DNA from: an uncultured Prevotella sp. | GTDB lineage: Bacteria; Bacteroidota; Bacteroidia; Bacteroidales; Bacteroidaceae | Assembly (NCBI GenBank): GCA_900770395.1 | Contig: CAAGKM010000037.1 | Location: forward strand, 1-64,000 | Direction of reading: 5' to 3' | DNA: 64,000 nt | Part shown: positions 9,407 to 17,413 of the stretch, in pieces | How the letters are laid out: every line of letters starts with the position of its first letter | Numbering within the stretch: the first letter of the stretch is position 1 | Notes under the pieces: model-generated | The model's database searches: none | What the model was told of the DNA's origin: nothing | Seen by the model: only the letters and a program-made list of their open reading frames with translations | Made by a program: the position numbers and the translations under genes

Positions 9407-11569
9407 CTAATTAGCCATTTCGCTGATGTACTGTATTCTCACAAGCCTTATTTCCTTCTCGTCGAAGTCACTTTCAAAGGCTTTGATCAGCTCGCGCACG
9501 TCGTCTTTCTGCTGTTTCTGCATGTGCTCGTACATCATTGCGATGTCGTCCTCATCCATTATCTCCTCGAGAAAGTATTTGATGTTTATCTTTGTGCCGC
9601 TGATAACAATTTTCTCCAGCTCGCTCACCAGCTCATCGAAGTCCATCCCCTTAGCGTCGGCAATGTCCTCAAGGTCCATCTTGCGGTCGATATTGTTTAC
9701 GATGCTGAGCTTTAGTGCACTTTGTTTTGCCACTGTGCGCAGCAGCATGTCTGCCTGACGCTCAATGCCGTTCTCCTCGCAGTATTTCTTTATCAGGCTC
9801 AGGAACTCCTTTGCGTATGGCTTGCGCAGCTTGCCCTCGCCCACACCGCGGATGAGGCGCAGCTCCTCATTGGTAATTGGATAGTCGGTTGCCATTTGTT
9901 CCAAAGACACATCCTGAAACACCACGTATGGCGGACAATTGAGCTTTTTTGACCATTTCTTGCGTAAATCCAGGAGCATGCTGTTGAGCATGGGGTCGAG
10001 AGCGCTCGTACCCACTACCTCATAGTCGGAAAACTCCTTGTTCTCCATAATCATAAATGGCTGCGGCTCTTTGATGAACTTCTTTCCTGCGGATGTTACC
10101 TTAAGCAGTCCGTAGGTCTCCACGTCCTTACGCAGATAGCCTGACAGCAGAGCCTGGCGTATGAGCGGTTTCCAGATTTTCTCGTCACTGTCCTCTCCAG
10201 AGCCGTACTCTTCCAATTTCTGGTGCTTGTGTGCCACAATCTCGTCGGTGTCTTTCCCGCAGATAAAGTCAATCACGTAGTCCTCACGGAAGTTTTCCTT
10301 GATGGCGAGAATGGCATTGAGCGCAATAACTAATTCTTTGCTTGCCTCAATCTTCTTTGCCGGATGCAGGCAGTTGTCGCAGTTGCCACAGTTGTCTTTC
10401 TCGTACTCCTCTCCGAAGTAGTGGAGAAGCATCTTGCGGCGGCACACGCTCGACTCGGCGTATGCGGCGGTCTCTGCCAATAGCTGTCTGCCAATGTCCT
10501 GCTCTGCCACGGGCTTGCCCTCCATAAACTTGTCGAGCTTGTCCAGATCCTTGCGTGAGTAGAATGTGAGGCAGATGCCCTCGCCGCCGTCTCTACCGGC
10601 GCGCCCTGTCTCCTGATAGTAGCCCTCAAGGCTCTTTGGAATGTCGTAGTGAATCACAAACCTCACGTCGGGCTTGTCGATACCCATTCCGAAAGCGATT
10701 GTGGCGACAATCACCTGTATGTTCTCCATTAGAAACTGATCCTGTGTCTCCGAACGCTTCTGGCTCTCCAGCCCGGCATGATATGGTGCTGCCTTAATGT
10801 TGTTGGCAACAAGTACAGCGGCTAATTCCTCCACTTTTTTTCGTGACAGGCAGTAGACGATGCCGCTCTTCCCCGGATGCTGCTTTATGAACTTGGTGAT
10901 GTCCATATCCACATCTTTTGTCTTCGGACGTATCTCGTAGTAAAGGTTCGGGCGGTTGAACGAGCTTTTATACTGCAGCGCGTCGGTGATGCCGAGCGAT
11001 TTCATTATGTCGGTCCGCACCTTGTCTGTTGCGGTGGCGGTAAGCGCGATTACCGGAGCCTCGCAGATGCGGTTGATGGTGGGGCGTATGTTGCGGTACT
11101 CGGGGCGGAAATCATGCCCCCATTCCGAGATGCAGTGCGCCTCGTCAATAGCCACAAACGACACTTTCACCGTGCGCAGAAACTCCACGTTCTCGTCCTT
11201 GGTGAGTGACTCTGGAGCCATATACAACAGTTTTGTCAGTCCTGAGCGTATGTCCGCCTTAACCTGGTCGATGGCGGTTTTGTTGAGCGACGAGTTCAGA
11301 CAGTGGGCTGTGCCAGGTTCTGCCATGCTGGTAATCACGTCCACTTGGTTCTTCATCAGGGCTATGAGCGGCGATATAACTATTGCCACTCCGTCCATGA
11401 GCAACGCCGGCAGCTGATAGCACAAGCTTTTGCCGCCACCTGTGGGCATGAGCACAAACACGTTGTGCCCTTCCATGAGACTGCTTATTATAGCCTTCTG
11501 GTCGCCTTTGAACTTGTCGAATCCAAAATATTTTTTTAATGCTTCAGTAAGATTGATGTTTTCTGTCAT
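9407..11569 (-). CDS. recQ: ATP-dependent DNA helicase RecQ
   Basis: A 720-residue 3'-5' helicase acting in recombinational repair and fork maintenance. Superfamily-2 motifs are visible: MPTGGGKSLCYQLP (Walker A), AIDEAHCISEWGHDFRPEY (DEAH and aromatic-rich loop), and QETGRAGRDG (motif VI). The RecQ zinc site is CRRKMLLHYFGEEY followed by CGNCDNC, then a winged-helix region. An HRDC domain is at about 525-600. About 110 residues of C-terminal extension follow. The gene begins 24 bp after clpX on the same strand and has no obvious promoter of its own, so it probably shares the clpP-clpX transcript. Confidence 0.96.
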   Translation of the reverse strand: MTENINLTEALKKYFGFDKFKGDQKAIISSLMEGHNVFVLMPTGGGKSLCYQLPALLMDGVAIVISPLIALMKNQVDVITSMAEPGTAHCLNSSLNKTAIDQVKADIRSGLTKLLYMAPESLTKDENVEFLRTVKVSFVAIDEAHCISEWGHDFRPEYRNIRPTINRICEAPVIALTATATDKVRTDIMKSLGITDALQYKSSFNRPNLYYEIRPKTKDVDMDITKFIKQHPGKSGIVYCLSRKKVEELAAVLVANNIKAAPYHAGLESQKRSETQDQFLMENIQVIVATIAFGMGIDKPDVRFVIHYDIPKSLEGYYQETGRAGRDGGEGICLTFYSRKDLDKLDKFMEGKPVAEQDIGRQLLAETAAYAESSVCRRKMLLHYFGEEYEKDNCGNCDNCLHPAKKIEASKELVIALNAILAIKENFREDYVIDFICGKDTDEIVAHKHQKLEEYGSGEDSDEKIWKPLIRQALLSGYLRKDVETYGLLKVTSAGKKFIKEPQPFMIMENKEFSDYEVVGTSALDPMLNSMLLDLRKKWSKKLNCPPYVVFQDVSLEQMATDYPITNEELRLIRGVGEGKLRKPYAKEFLSLIKKYCEENGIERQADMLLRTVAKQSALKLSIVNNIDRKMDLEDIADAKGMDFDELVSELEKIVISGTKINIKYFLEEIMDEDDIAMMYEHMQKQQKDDVRELIKAFESDFDEKEIRLVRIQYISEMAN

Positions 11570-11593
11570 AAATTTCCTGCTCCTCTTGCTTCT

Positions 11594-12823
11594 TTACCCC
11601 TTGTTGAAATTAGCCTTGTTCAGCTGGTGCTGCACGTATTCCCTGTCGATGGTAATAGCCTTCTTGCGGCTGCTTGGAGCCTCAAACATCGTGTCGGTCA
11701 TCACGCTCTCAACGATGGAGCGCAGTCCGCGTGCCCCGAGTTTATACTCCATTGCGGTGTCTACAATCAGGTCGAGCGCGTCCTCTGTGAAGGTCAGCTC
11801 AATTCCGTCCATCTCAAACAGTTTTATATACTGCTTTACGATGGAGTTCTTCGGCTCGCGCAGTATTCGCGACAGTGCCTCCTTGTCGAGGGGATTGAGA
11901 TATGTCAGTACTGGCAGACGTCCGATAATCTCGGGTATAAGCCCGAACGACTTCAGGTCTTGCGGCAGCACATACTGCATCATGTCCTTGGTGTCGATTC
12001 GCGCAGTGTTCTGCACAGAGTTGTATCCCACGGTGTGGGTGTTCATGCGCTGTGCTATCTTGCGCTCAATTCCGTCGAATGCACCTCCGCAGATAAACAG
12101 GATGTTGCTGGTGTCCACGTGGATATAGTCTTGGTCGGGATGCTTGCGCCCGCCCTTCGGCGGCACGTTCACCATTGTTCCCTCAAGCAGTTTGAGCAGT
12201 CCCTGCTGCACTCCCTCTCCGCTCACGTCGCGGGTTATGCTCGGGTTGTCGCTCTTACGTGCTATCTTGTCAATCTCGTCGATGAACACGATACCACGCT
12301 GTGCCGCCTCCACGTCATAGTCAGCCACCTGAAGCAGGCGCGACAAAATGCTCTCCACATCTTCGCCCACATATCCTGCCTCTGTGAACACCGTGGCGTC
12401 CACGATGGTGAAAGGCACGTCGAGCAGTTTGGCTATGGTGCGCGCCATGAGGGTCTTTCCTGTTCCCGTGCTGCCCACCATCACGATGTTGCTCTTCTCT
12501 ATCTCCACGCCGTTGTCGTCCTGTGGCTGGTTCAGGCGCTTGTAGTGGTTGTACACCGCCACCGACAGATAGCGTTTCGCCTCGTCCTGTCCTATGATGT
12601 ACTGGTCGAGATATTCCTTTATCTTCTTTGGTTTAGGCACATCCTTCATCGGCTTGGTCTTTGTCTTTGACTTTCCGCTTTGGGGAGCAGGACTCACCAG
12701 TCCCGAAGCCTCTACGATGCTGTATGCCTGTGCGATGCAGCTGTTGCAGATGTTGCCGTTGACACCCGAGATGAGCATCTCCACCTCATTCTCGGTTCTT
12801 CCGCAGAAATTACATTTCTTCAT
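11594..12823 (-). CDS. clpX: ATP-dependent Clp protease, unfoldase subunit ClpX
   Basis: A 409-residue AAA+ unfoldase that feeds tagged proteins into ClpP. The N-terminal zinc-binding domain has Cys4, Cys7, Cys26 and Cys29. Walker A is GSTGTGKT (117-124), the pore loop lies in AGYVGEDVE, and Walker B is IVFIDEIDKIA. Sensor and C-terminal AAA+ small domains are complete. It lies 18 bp downstream of clpP, the usual two-gene arrangement. The linker (about 45-62) is Lys/Pro-rich. Confidence 0.98.
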   Translation of the reverse strand: MKKCNFCGRTENEVEMLISGVNGNICNSCIAQAYSIVEASGLVSPAPQSGKSKTKTKPMKDVPKPKKIKEYLDQYIIGQDEAKRYLSVAVYNHYKRLNQPQDDNGVEIEKSNIVMVGSTGTGKTLMARTIAKLLDVPFTIVDATVFTEAGYVGEDVESILSRLLQVADYDVEAAQRGIVFIDEIDKIARKSDNPSITRDVSGEGVQQGLLKLLEGTMVNVPPKGGRKHPDQDYIHVDTSNILFICGGAFDGIERKIAQRMNTHTVGYNSVQNTARIDTKDMMQYVLPQDLKSFGLIPEIIGRLPVLTYLNPLDKEALSRILREPKNSIVKQYIKLFEMDGIELTFTEDALDLIVDTAMEYKLGARGLRSIVESVMTDTMFEAPSSRKKAITIDREYVQHQLNKANFNKG

Positions 12824-12841
12824 TATGTCTTCGCTCTTCTC

Positions 12842-13507
12842 TTATTTTCTCTTCAACACATTGTCAATCATTCCGTACTCCTTAGCCTCGTCGGCGGTCA
12901 TCCAATAGTCGCGGTCGCTGTCCGCCCACACCTTGTCGAACTCAGTGTGTGAGTGGTCGGCGATGATGGTGTAGAGCTCTTTCTTCAGTTTCTGAATCTC
13001 GCGGGCTGTAATCTCGATGTCGGATGCCTGCCCCTGTGCTCCACCCATTGGCTGGTGAATCATCACACGGCTGTGGGTGAGCGCCGAGCGCTTGCCCTCA
13101 GCTCCGCTCACAAGCAGCACCGCAGCCATTGACGCCGCCATTCCCGTGCAGATTGTTGCCACGGGGCTGGTGATGAACTGCATCGTGTCGTAGATGCCCA
13201 GTCCGGCGTAGACGCTGCCGCCAGGAGAGTTGATGTATATTGAGATGTCCTTGCCCGGGTCTGTGCTGTCGAGATAGAGCAGCTGCGCCTGCAGGGTGTT
13301 TGCTGTATAGTCGTCAATCTGTGTGCCGAGGAATATAATCCTGTCCATCATCAGACGTGAGAACACGTCCATCTGTGTTACGTTGAGCTGACGCTCCTCC
13401 AATATGTATGGATTAAGATATTGTGCCTGTGATTTGATGACATCATCAAGCACCATGCTGTTCATGCCTAAGTGCTTTGTGGCGAATTTACTGAAATCGT
13501 TCTGCAT
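12842..13507 (-). CDS. clpP: ATP-dependent Clp protease, proteolytic subunit ClpP
   Basis: A 221-residue serine peptidase forming the tetradecameric chamber used by ClpX. The catalytic serine is Ser126 (TGMAASMAAV) and the catalytic histidine is His151 (MIHQPMGG); the aspartate lies in the DRDYWMTADEAKEYG region near 200. The oxyanion-loop motif SPGGSVYAG is intact. The N-terminus is about 20 residues longer than mature E. coli ClpP, consistent with a cleaved propeptide. The upstream 169 bp hold a predicted promoter surrounded by unusual interleaved inverted repeats. Confidence 0.98.
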   Translation of the reverse strand: MQNDFSKFATKHLGMNSMVLDDVIKSQAQYLNPYILEERQLNVTQMDVFSRLMMDRIIFLGTQIDDYTANTLQAQLLYLDSTDPGKDISIYINSPGGSVYAGLGIYDTMQFITSPVATICTGMAASMAAVLLVSGAEGKRSALTHSRVMIHQPMGGAQGQASDIEITAREIQKLKKELYTIIADHSHTEFDKVWADSDRDYWMTADEAKEYGMIDNVLKRK

Positions 13508-13547
13508 ATATAATTATGTTTATTACTGTTTTTTATATGTTGTTTTT

Positions 13548-13623
13548 TTGAGAAAACAATGGAGGTTATCGGCTTTTTTATTTGTTTTCTCAACAAAATT
13601 ACAAAAAAAGTCGATAACCTCCA
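13548..13623. repeat. Two interleaved inverted repeats in the clpP leader/promoter
   Basis: Arm A (13548-13558, TTGAGAAAACA) is perfectly complementary to A' (13583-13593). Arm B (13560-13580, starting TGGAGGTTATCG) is complementary to B' (13603-13623) with one mismatch in about 20. The order is A-B-A'-B', so the two hairpins are either mutually exclusive or form a pseudoknot. B' lies between the predicted -33 and -7 elements of clpP, A' spans the likely start of transcription, and B and A would lie in the 5' leader. This suggests an operator or RNA switch. Confidence 0.75.
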
Positions 13624-13625
13624 AA
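13594..13625 (-). promoter_or_regulatory. Predicted clpP promoter
   Basis: The minus strand reads TTTG at 13625-13622, a 20-bp spacer, then TAATTTTG at 13601-13594. This fits the Bacteroidetes vegetative consensus. The spacer is almost entirely occupied by palindrome arm B'. Confidence 0.6.
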
Positions 13626-13676
13626 TATTTATGAGGTTTTTTCGAAAAAAACCGTATTTTTTACATATATGTTGGC

Positions 13677-15047
13677 TTATTCAGCCTCCATAAGCTTGTT
13701 GAACTCGTCCAAAGTGATGGTCTTGCTGTTGAGCTTCACTGTGGTCTTGAGTGCTTCCATGAGCTTCTGGTCGATGGCGCGGTCAACGAGCATGTCTACG
13801 TTCTTGCGCTCCTTGAGCATGTCGGTGGCATACTTGTCGAGATACTCCTCAGGAACGTTGGTCATGCCATACTGTGCGAACTGTGCGCGTGCCATACCCT
13901 TGGCAACGTTTTTCACGTCGGCGTCCTCAATCTTTATCTCTCTTGCCTCCACGAGCTGGTTCTTGATGAGACTCCACTTAAGCTCCTTCAGGCTCATGGC
14001 GAAGTTGTCCTCGATGAACTTCTCGTCCTTGTCCTTATTGTTGTTGCGCATGATACGCTTGAGCAGCTCCTCTGGGAATGTCAGCTCGCCAACCTTCTTC
14101 TCCATGTGCTTGCGTACGTTCTTCATGAATAGGAAGTCGCAGTTTGGAGTGAGCTGCAGCTTGATGCCCTCGGCAATCTTTGCACGGAAGTCAGCCTCGT
14201 CTTTCACCTTGTCCTTGCCCATCACGTTGTCGAAGAACTCCTGGTTGAGCTCTGCCTTTGCGTGGCGTGAGATTTCGGTTACCTGATATGTGAAGTCGCT
14301 GTTCATGTCAGCCACGTCCTTCTTGTCTATCTTCAGCAGGCTTGCCACCTCGGCGTCGTTGCCCTCGTAAGCCTTCTTTGGATTGAAGGTGATGATTGAG
14401 CCCACTTTTGTGCCCTCGAAGAGAGCCTTCTGCTCCTCCACCTTGATGTACTGTGGCATGAGCACTGCGCCCTCCACCACGATGCCGCCTTCCTTGGTGT
14501 TGCCCTCGGCGTCGAGCTCGCGCAGGTCGCCCTTGAGCATGTCGCGGGTCTCAGCGTTGTACTCCTGTATTGTGGTGTCCTGATGACCGAGTTGTGTGCG
14601 GAACATTTCCACTTGCTCGTCCACCATGCTGTCGTCTACGGTGATGTCGTAGTAGTCAATCTTGTCTCTGCCTGATATCTCAGCCTTGAACTCCGGAGCT
14701 ACGGCGATGTCGAACATGAAAGTGTAGGGACCGTCGGTATTCTCGAGCTCCACCGGCACCTGATTAGCGTTTGGCAGAGGCTCGCCGAGCATTGCTATCT
14801 TATTCTCGCGTACATATTCATAAAGTTTGTCGCCCAGCAGCTTGTTCACTGCGTCCATCTTTGCCTGTGTGCCGTACATACGCTTCACCATACCCATTGG
14901 CACCTGACCCGGACGGAATCCAGGCATGTTTGCTCTTTTGCGGAGATCCTTCAACTGCTTCTCTACGTCGGCAGCATAGTCTTCCTTCTCAATGGTGATG
15001 GTCATAACGCCATTCACCTTGTCATTTGCCTCAAATGAAATATTCAT
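13677..15047 (-). CDS. tig: Trigger factor, ribosome-associated chaperone
   Basis: A 456-residue chaperone that meets nascent chains at the ribosome exit. The N-terminal ribosome-binding domain contains the signature loop around GFRPGQVPMGMVKRMYG (residues 43-59). The central region (about 150-245), where other trigger factors carry an FKBP-type isomerase domain, is poorly conserved, so isomerase activity is uncertain. The C-terminal helical chaperone arms (about 250-440) are complete. The gene lies upstream of clpP and clpX, as in many bacteria, but is separated from clpP by 169 bp with its own promoter signal. Confidence 0.95.
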   Translation of the reverse strand: MNISFEANDKVNGVMTITIEKEDYAADVEKQLKDLRKRANMPGFRPGQVPMGMVKRMYGTQAKMDAVNKLLGDKLYEYVRENKIAMLGEPLPNANQVPVELENTDGPYTFMFDIAVAPEFKAEISGRDKIDYYDITVDDSMVDEQVEMFRTQLGHQDTTIQEYNAETRDMLKGDLRELDAEGNTKEGGIVVEGAVLMPQYIKVEEQKALFEGTKVGSIITFNPKKAYEGNDAEVASLLKIDKKDVADMNSDFTYQVTEISRHAKAELNQEFFDNVMGKDKVKDEADFRAKIAEGIKLQLTPNCDFLFMKNVRKHMEKKVGELTFPEELLKRIMRNNNKDKDEKFIEDNFAMSLKELKWSLIKNQLVEAREIKIEDADVKNVAKGMARAQFAQYGMTNVPEEYLDKYATDMLKERKNVDMLVDRAIDQKLMEALKTTVKLNSKTITLDEFNKLMEAE

Positions 15048-15093
15048 CTCTATTATTTTCTGTTATTTATAATTAATTTTTTATTTTGGGGTG

Positions 15094-15101
15094 CAAAATT
15101 A
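15094..15101 (-). promoter_or_regulatory. Predicted tig promoter, -7 element
   Basis: The minus strand reads TAATTTTG about 47 bp upstream of the tig start and is followed by CACCCC, a context seen at other promoters here. No clear -33 TTTG is visible at the expected distance. Confidence 0.45.
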
Positions 15102-15143
15102 CATATTAATAATGTAAAAAAAGCACGTTTTTGTTTTTTTAAC

Positions 15144-16013
15144 TCATTTCCAGCCCTCTTCCTCGGCCTCTTTTGCCATTCTCTGGGCTTTGAGCGTCTG
15201 GAAATCTTTCTGCCGCAGTACAAATGAGTTTGTAAGATATTTCTCTCTCACAACCTTGTTGGCTGCAAGCTCCTCGGGGTTGCCGTGGAACAGTATCCTG
15301 CCCTCGAACAGAAGGTAGGCGCGGTCGGTGATGCAGAGCGTGTCCTCCACGTTGTGGTCGGTGATGAGGATGCCGATGTTGCGGTATTTCAACTCCCACA
15401 CAATCTGCTGGATGTCCTCCACGGCTATGGGGTCGACGCCGGCAAACGGCTCGTCGAGCATGATGAACTTTGGGTTGATGGCGAGACACCGTGCTATCTC
15501 CGTGCGCCTGCGCTCGCCTCCCGAGAGCTGGTCGCCCTTGTTCTTGCGCACCTTGCCCAGGCGGAACTCCTTTATCAGACTGTCCATCTTCCAGATGCGG
15601 TAGTCGTGTGCCGTGCCCTCCCAGTCGGCTGGCTTGTCGTGCATCTCGAGCACGCTCATCAGGTTGTCCTCCACGCTCATCTTGCGGAACACGCTCGCCT
15701 CCTGCGCCAGATAGCCGATGCCGGCACGGGCGCGCTTATACACGGGGTATTCCGTTATGTCGAGGTCGTCGAGGAATATCTTGCCGCCGTTGGGCACTAT
15801 CAGACCTGTGGTCATATAGAACGATGTGGTCTTACCGGCTCCGTTGGGTCCTAACAGTCCCACAATCTCGCCCTGCCGCACGTTTATCGACACGTCGTTC
15901 ACCACGGTGCGCTTGCCGTAGCGCTTCACGAGGTGCTCCGTGCGCAGCTCGCTGTGCAGCACTTCCTGCCGTGTGCCGTTCTCGATGTCAGTTGTATCAG
16001 TATTGTCTGTCAT
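15144..16013 (-). CDS. lptB: LPS export ABC transporter, ATP-binding protein LptB
   Basis: A 289-residue cytoplasmic ATPase that powers LPS extraction by LptFG. Walker A is GPNGAGKTT, the Q-loop is YLAQEASVFRKMSVEDN, the ABC signature is LSGGERRRTEIARCL, and Walker B is FIMLDEPFAGVDP. About 15 residues of N-terminal extension and a 30-residue basic C-terminal extension exceed E. coli LptB (241 aa). It works with the OstA/LptA-like protein encoded 10 kb away. It stands alone, with the likely promoter -7 element TAATTTTG at 16083-16076. Confidence 0.93.
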   Translation of the reverse strand: MTDNTDTTDIENGTRQEVLHSELRTEHLVKRYGKRTVVNDVSINVRQGEIVGLLGPNGAGKTTSFYMTTGLIVPNGGKIFLDDLDITEYPVYKRARAGIGYLAQEASVFRKMSVEDNLMSVLEMHDKPADWEGTAHDYRIWKMDSLIKEFRLGKVRKNKGDQLSGGERRRTEIARCLAINPKFIMLDEPFAGVDPIAVEDIQQIVWELKYRNIGILITDHNVEDTLCITDRAYLLFEGRILFHGNPEELAANKVVREKYLTNSFVLRQKDFQTLKAQRMAKEAEEEGWK

Positions 16014-16075
16014 TGCTCACGTTTTTAGGGTGGCCCGAATAATAGTCCGCGCCTGATTGAAAATTTTTCAAGATG

Positions 16076-16083
16076 CAAAATTA
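16076..16083 (-). promoter_or_regulatory. Predicted lptB promoter, -7 element
   Basis: TAATTTTG on the minus strand, 63 bp upstream of lptB. A partial -33 (GTTG) lies 17 bp further upstream. Just downstream, 16058-16072 is a small perfect inverted repeat (TTGAAAA/TTTTCAA). Confidence 0.45.
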
Positions 16084-16301
16084 CACATATTTATTGAGAA
16101 CAACGAACATTTTTCTTTTTTTTAGCAAAAAATCCTGCCGCAGTGCTGATCTCGTGATTTCGCGTGAGTGTGAATTATTATGACAAAAGGCCTTCTGAGA
16201 ATCGCGTGGAGTTCACAAAAAATATTTCTGCCGGAAATACGCCCAAATTTTCAGGTTTTGTAAGGTGTTGATAATCAGCGTGTAAGGTTTGTTGCTATTA
16301 T

Positions 16302-16401
16302 TTACTGTTGTGCGTTCGAACAATTTCTTTTGGACGTTCGAACAATTACTGTTGAAACTGTTCGACAATACTTTGGAAATTGTTCGAACGCACAACAGTA
16401 A
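16302..16401. repeat. 26-bp perfect inverted repeat enclosing spaced TTCGAA dyads
   Basis: Arm 16302-16327 (starts TTACTGTTGTGCG, ends AACAATTTC) is exactly complementary to 16376-16401, with a 48-nt interior. TTCGAA or near-TTCGAA cores occur at 16315, 16337, 16361 (TTCGAC) and 16383, with spacings of 22, 24 and 22 bp. Weaker half-matches continue at 16403 and 16427. TTCGAACAATT occurs twice forward and once inverted. There is no T-run after the hairpin, and neighbouring genes are divergent, so it is not a simple terminator. Confidence 0.85.
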
Positions 16402-16607
16402 TTGCGAACAAATCCGACGGTAAATGTTCGGCGGCTAAAAAGTTTCACTTCGGCTTTGTTTAAAAACTGCATTAATATTCATTTTCTTTCTCCAGATTGA
16501 GAAAAAATTATGCGGAAATTTTTCAGAATTATTTATACAATATACTCAAGGCACAGAGCGCCGGTCGGCCGTTCTCGCATAAAAAATATTAAAAAATCAT
16601 TGTATAT

Positions 16608-16638
16608 TTTGTGTTGTGCCCGTTTATTCGTAACTTTG
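16608..16638 (+). promoter_or_regulatory. Predicted promoter of the MlaE/MlaF-type operon
   Basis: TTTG at 16608-16611, a 19-bp spacer, then TAACTTTG at 16631-16638, exactly the Bacteroidetes consensus. The ATG of the permease follows at 16670. Confidence 0.8.
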
Positions 16639-16669
16639 CATGAAATAAGATGTAACAAAGTGTAATTTT

Positions 16670-17413
16670 ATGATATTAAGATGGTTGAATACGCTGGGGC
16701 GCTACCTTATGCTGATGGGGCGCACGTTCTCACGCCCTGAGCGTATGCGGATGTTCTTTAAGGAATACGTCAAGGAGATGGCTCAGCTCGGTGTCAACTC
16801 CATAGGCATTGTGCTGCTCATATCGTTCTTCATCGGTGCGGTGATATGCATACAGATGAAACTCAACATACAGAGCCCGTGGATGCCGCGGTGGGTCACC
16901 GGCTACACCACCCGTGAGATTATGCTGCTGGAGTTCTCGTCGAGCATCATGTGCCTTATCCTTGCGGGTAAGGTGGGCTCAAACATCGCCTCGGAGATAG
17001 GCACGATGCGTGTAACCCAGCAGATTGACGCCCTCGACATAATGGGAGTGAACTCTGCGTGCTACCTCATCCTTCCCAAGATATTCGGAATGATCACCAT
17101 CATGCCGTTCCTTGTGATTTTTTCGTCGGCGACAGGCATTCTCGGAGCCTACGCCACCGCATACGTGGGCCATGTGCTGTCGCCCGAGGACCTCACGCTC
17201 GGCCTTCAGCACTCGTTCAACGCATGGTTTGTGTGGATGAGTATCATCAAGAGCGTGTTCTTTGCCTTCATCATCGCCAGCGTGGCGTCCTACTTCGGCT
17301 ATACCGTGGAGGGAGGCTCGGTGAACGTGGGCAAGGCGAGCACCGACGCCGTGGTGAGCAGCAGTGTTCTTATTCTTTGTTCTGATGTGTTCTTAACCCA
17401 GTTGTTGTCATGA
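16670..17413 (+). CDS. MlaE-family ABC transporter permease (phospholipid transport)
   Basis: A 247-residue inner-membrane protein of the MlaE/YrbE family. It has an N-terminal amphipathic segment and five or so hydrophobic helices (about 45-70, 85-110, 140-180, 195-225, 230-247). The family signature around LAGKVGSNIASEIGTMRVTQQIDALDIMG (100-130) is intact. Such permeases move phospholipids between the inner and outer membranes with an ATPase and an MCE-domain protein. Its stop overlaps the ATPase start as ATGA at 17410-17413. No MCE (MlaD) gene follows. Confidence 0.92.
   Translation: MILRWLNTLGRYLMLMGRTFSRPERMRMFFKEYVKEMAQLGVNSIGIVLLISFFIGAVICIQMKLNIQSPWMPRWVTGYTTREIMLLEFSSSIMCLILAGKVGSNIASEIGTMRVTQQIDALDIMGVNSACYLILPKIFGMITIMPFLVIFSSATGILGAYATAYVGHVLSPEDLTLGLQHSFNAWFVWMSIIKSVFFAFIIASVASYFGYTVEGGSVNVGKASTDAVVSSSVLILCSDVFLTQLLS

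Larger units (their letters stand above)
16014..16669. other. 656-bp intergenic region between divergent lptB and mlaE-type genes
   Basis: I find no convincing gene here. It holds the lptB promoter signal at the left, a 100-bp inverted-repeat element (16302-16401) in the middle, AT-rich sequence from about 16440 to 16600, and the predicted mlaE promoter at the right. A 60-codon minus-strand frame (16213-16395) runs through the inverted repeat and looks fortuitous. Confidence 0.7.

Noticed and set aside
12593..12710. Lys/Pro-rich linker in ClpX as a possible insertion
   Set aside because: Variable basic linkers between the zinc domain and AAA+ domain are normal in ClpX.
16213..16395. 60-codon minus-strand frame between lptB and the MlaE gene
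   Set aside because: It runs through the inverted repeat, has an Asn/Thr/Phe-rich random composition and no start context.
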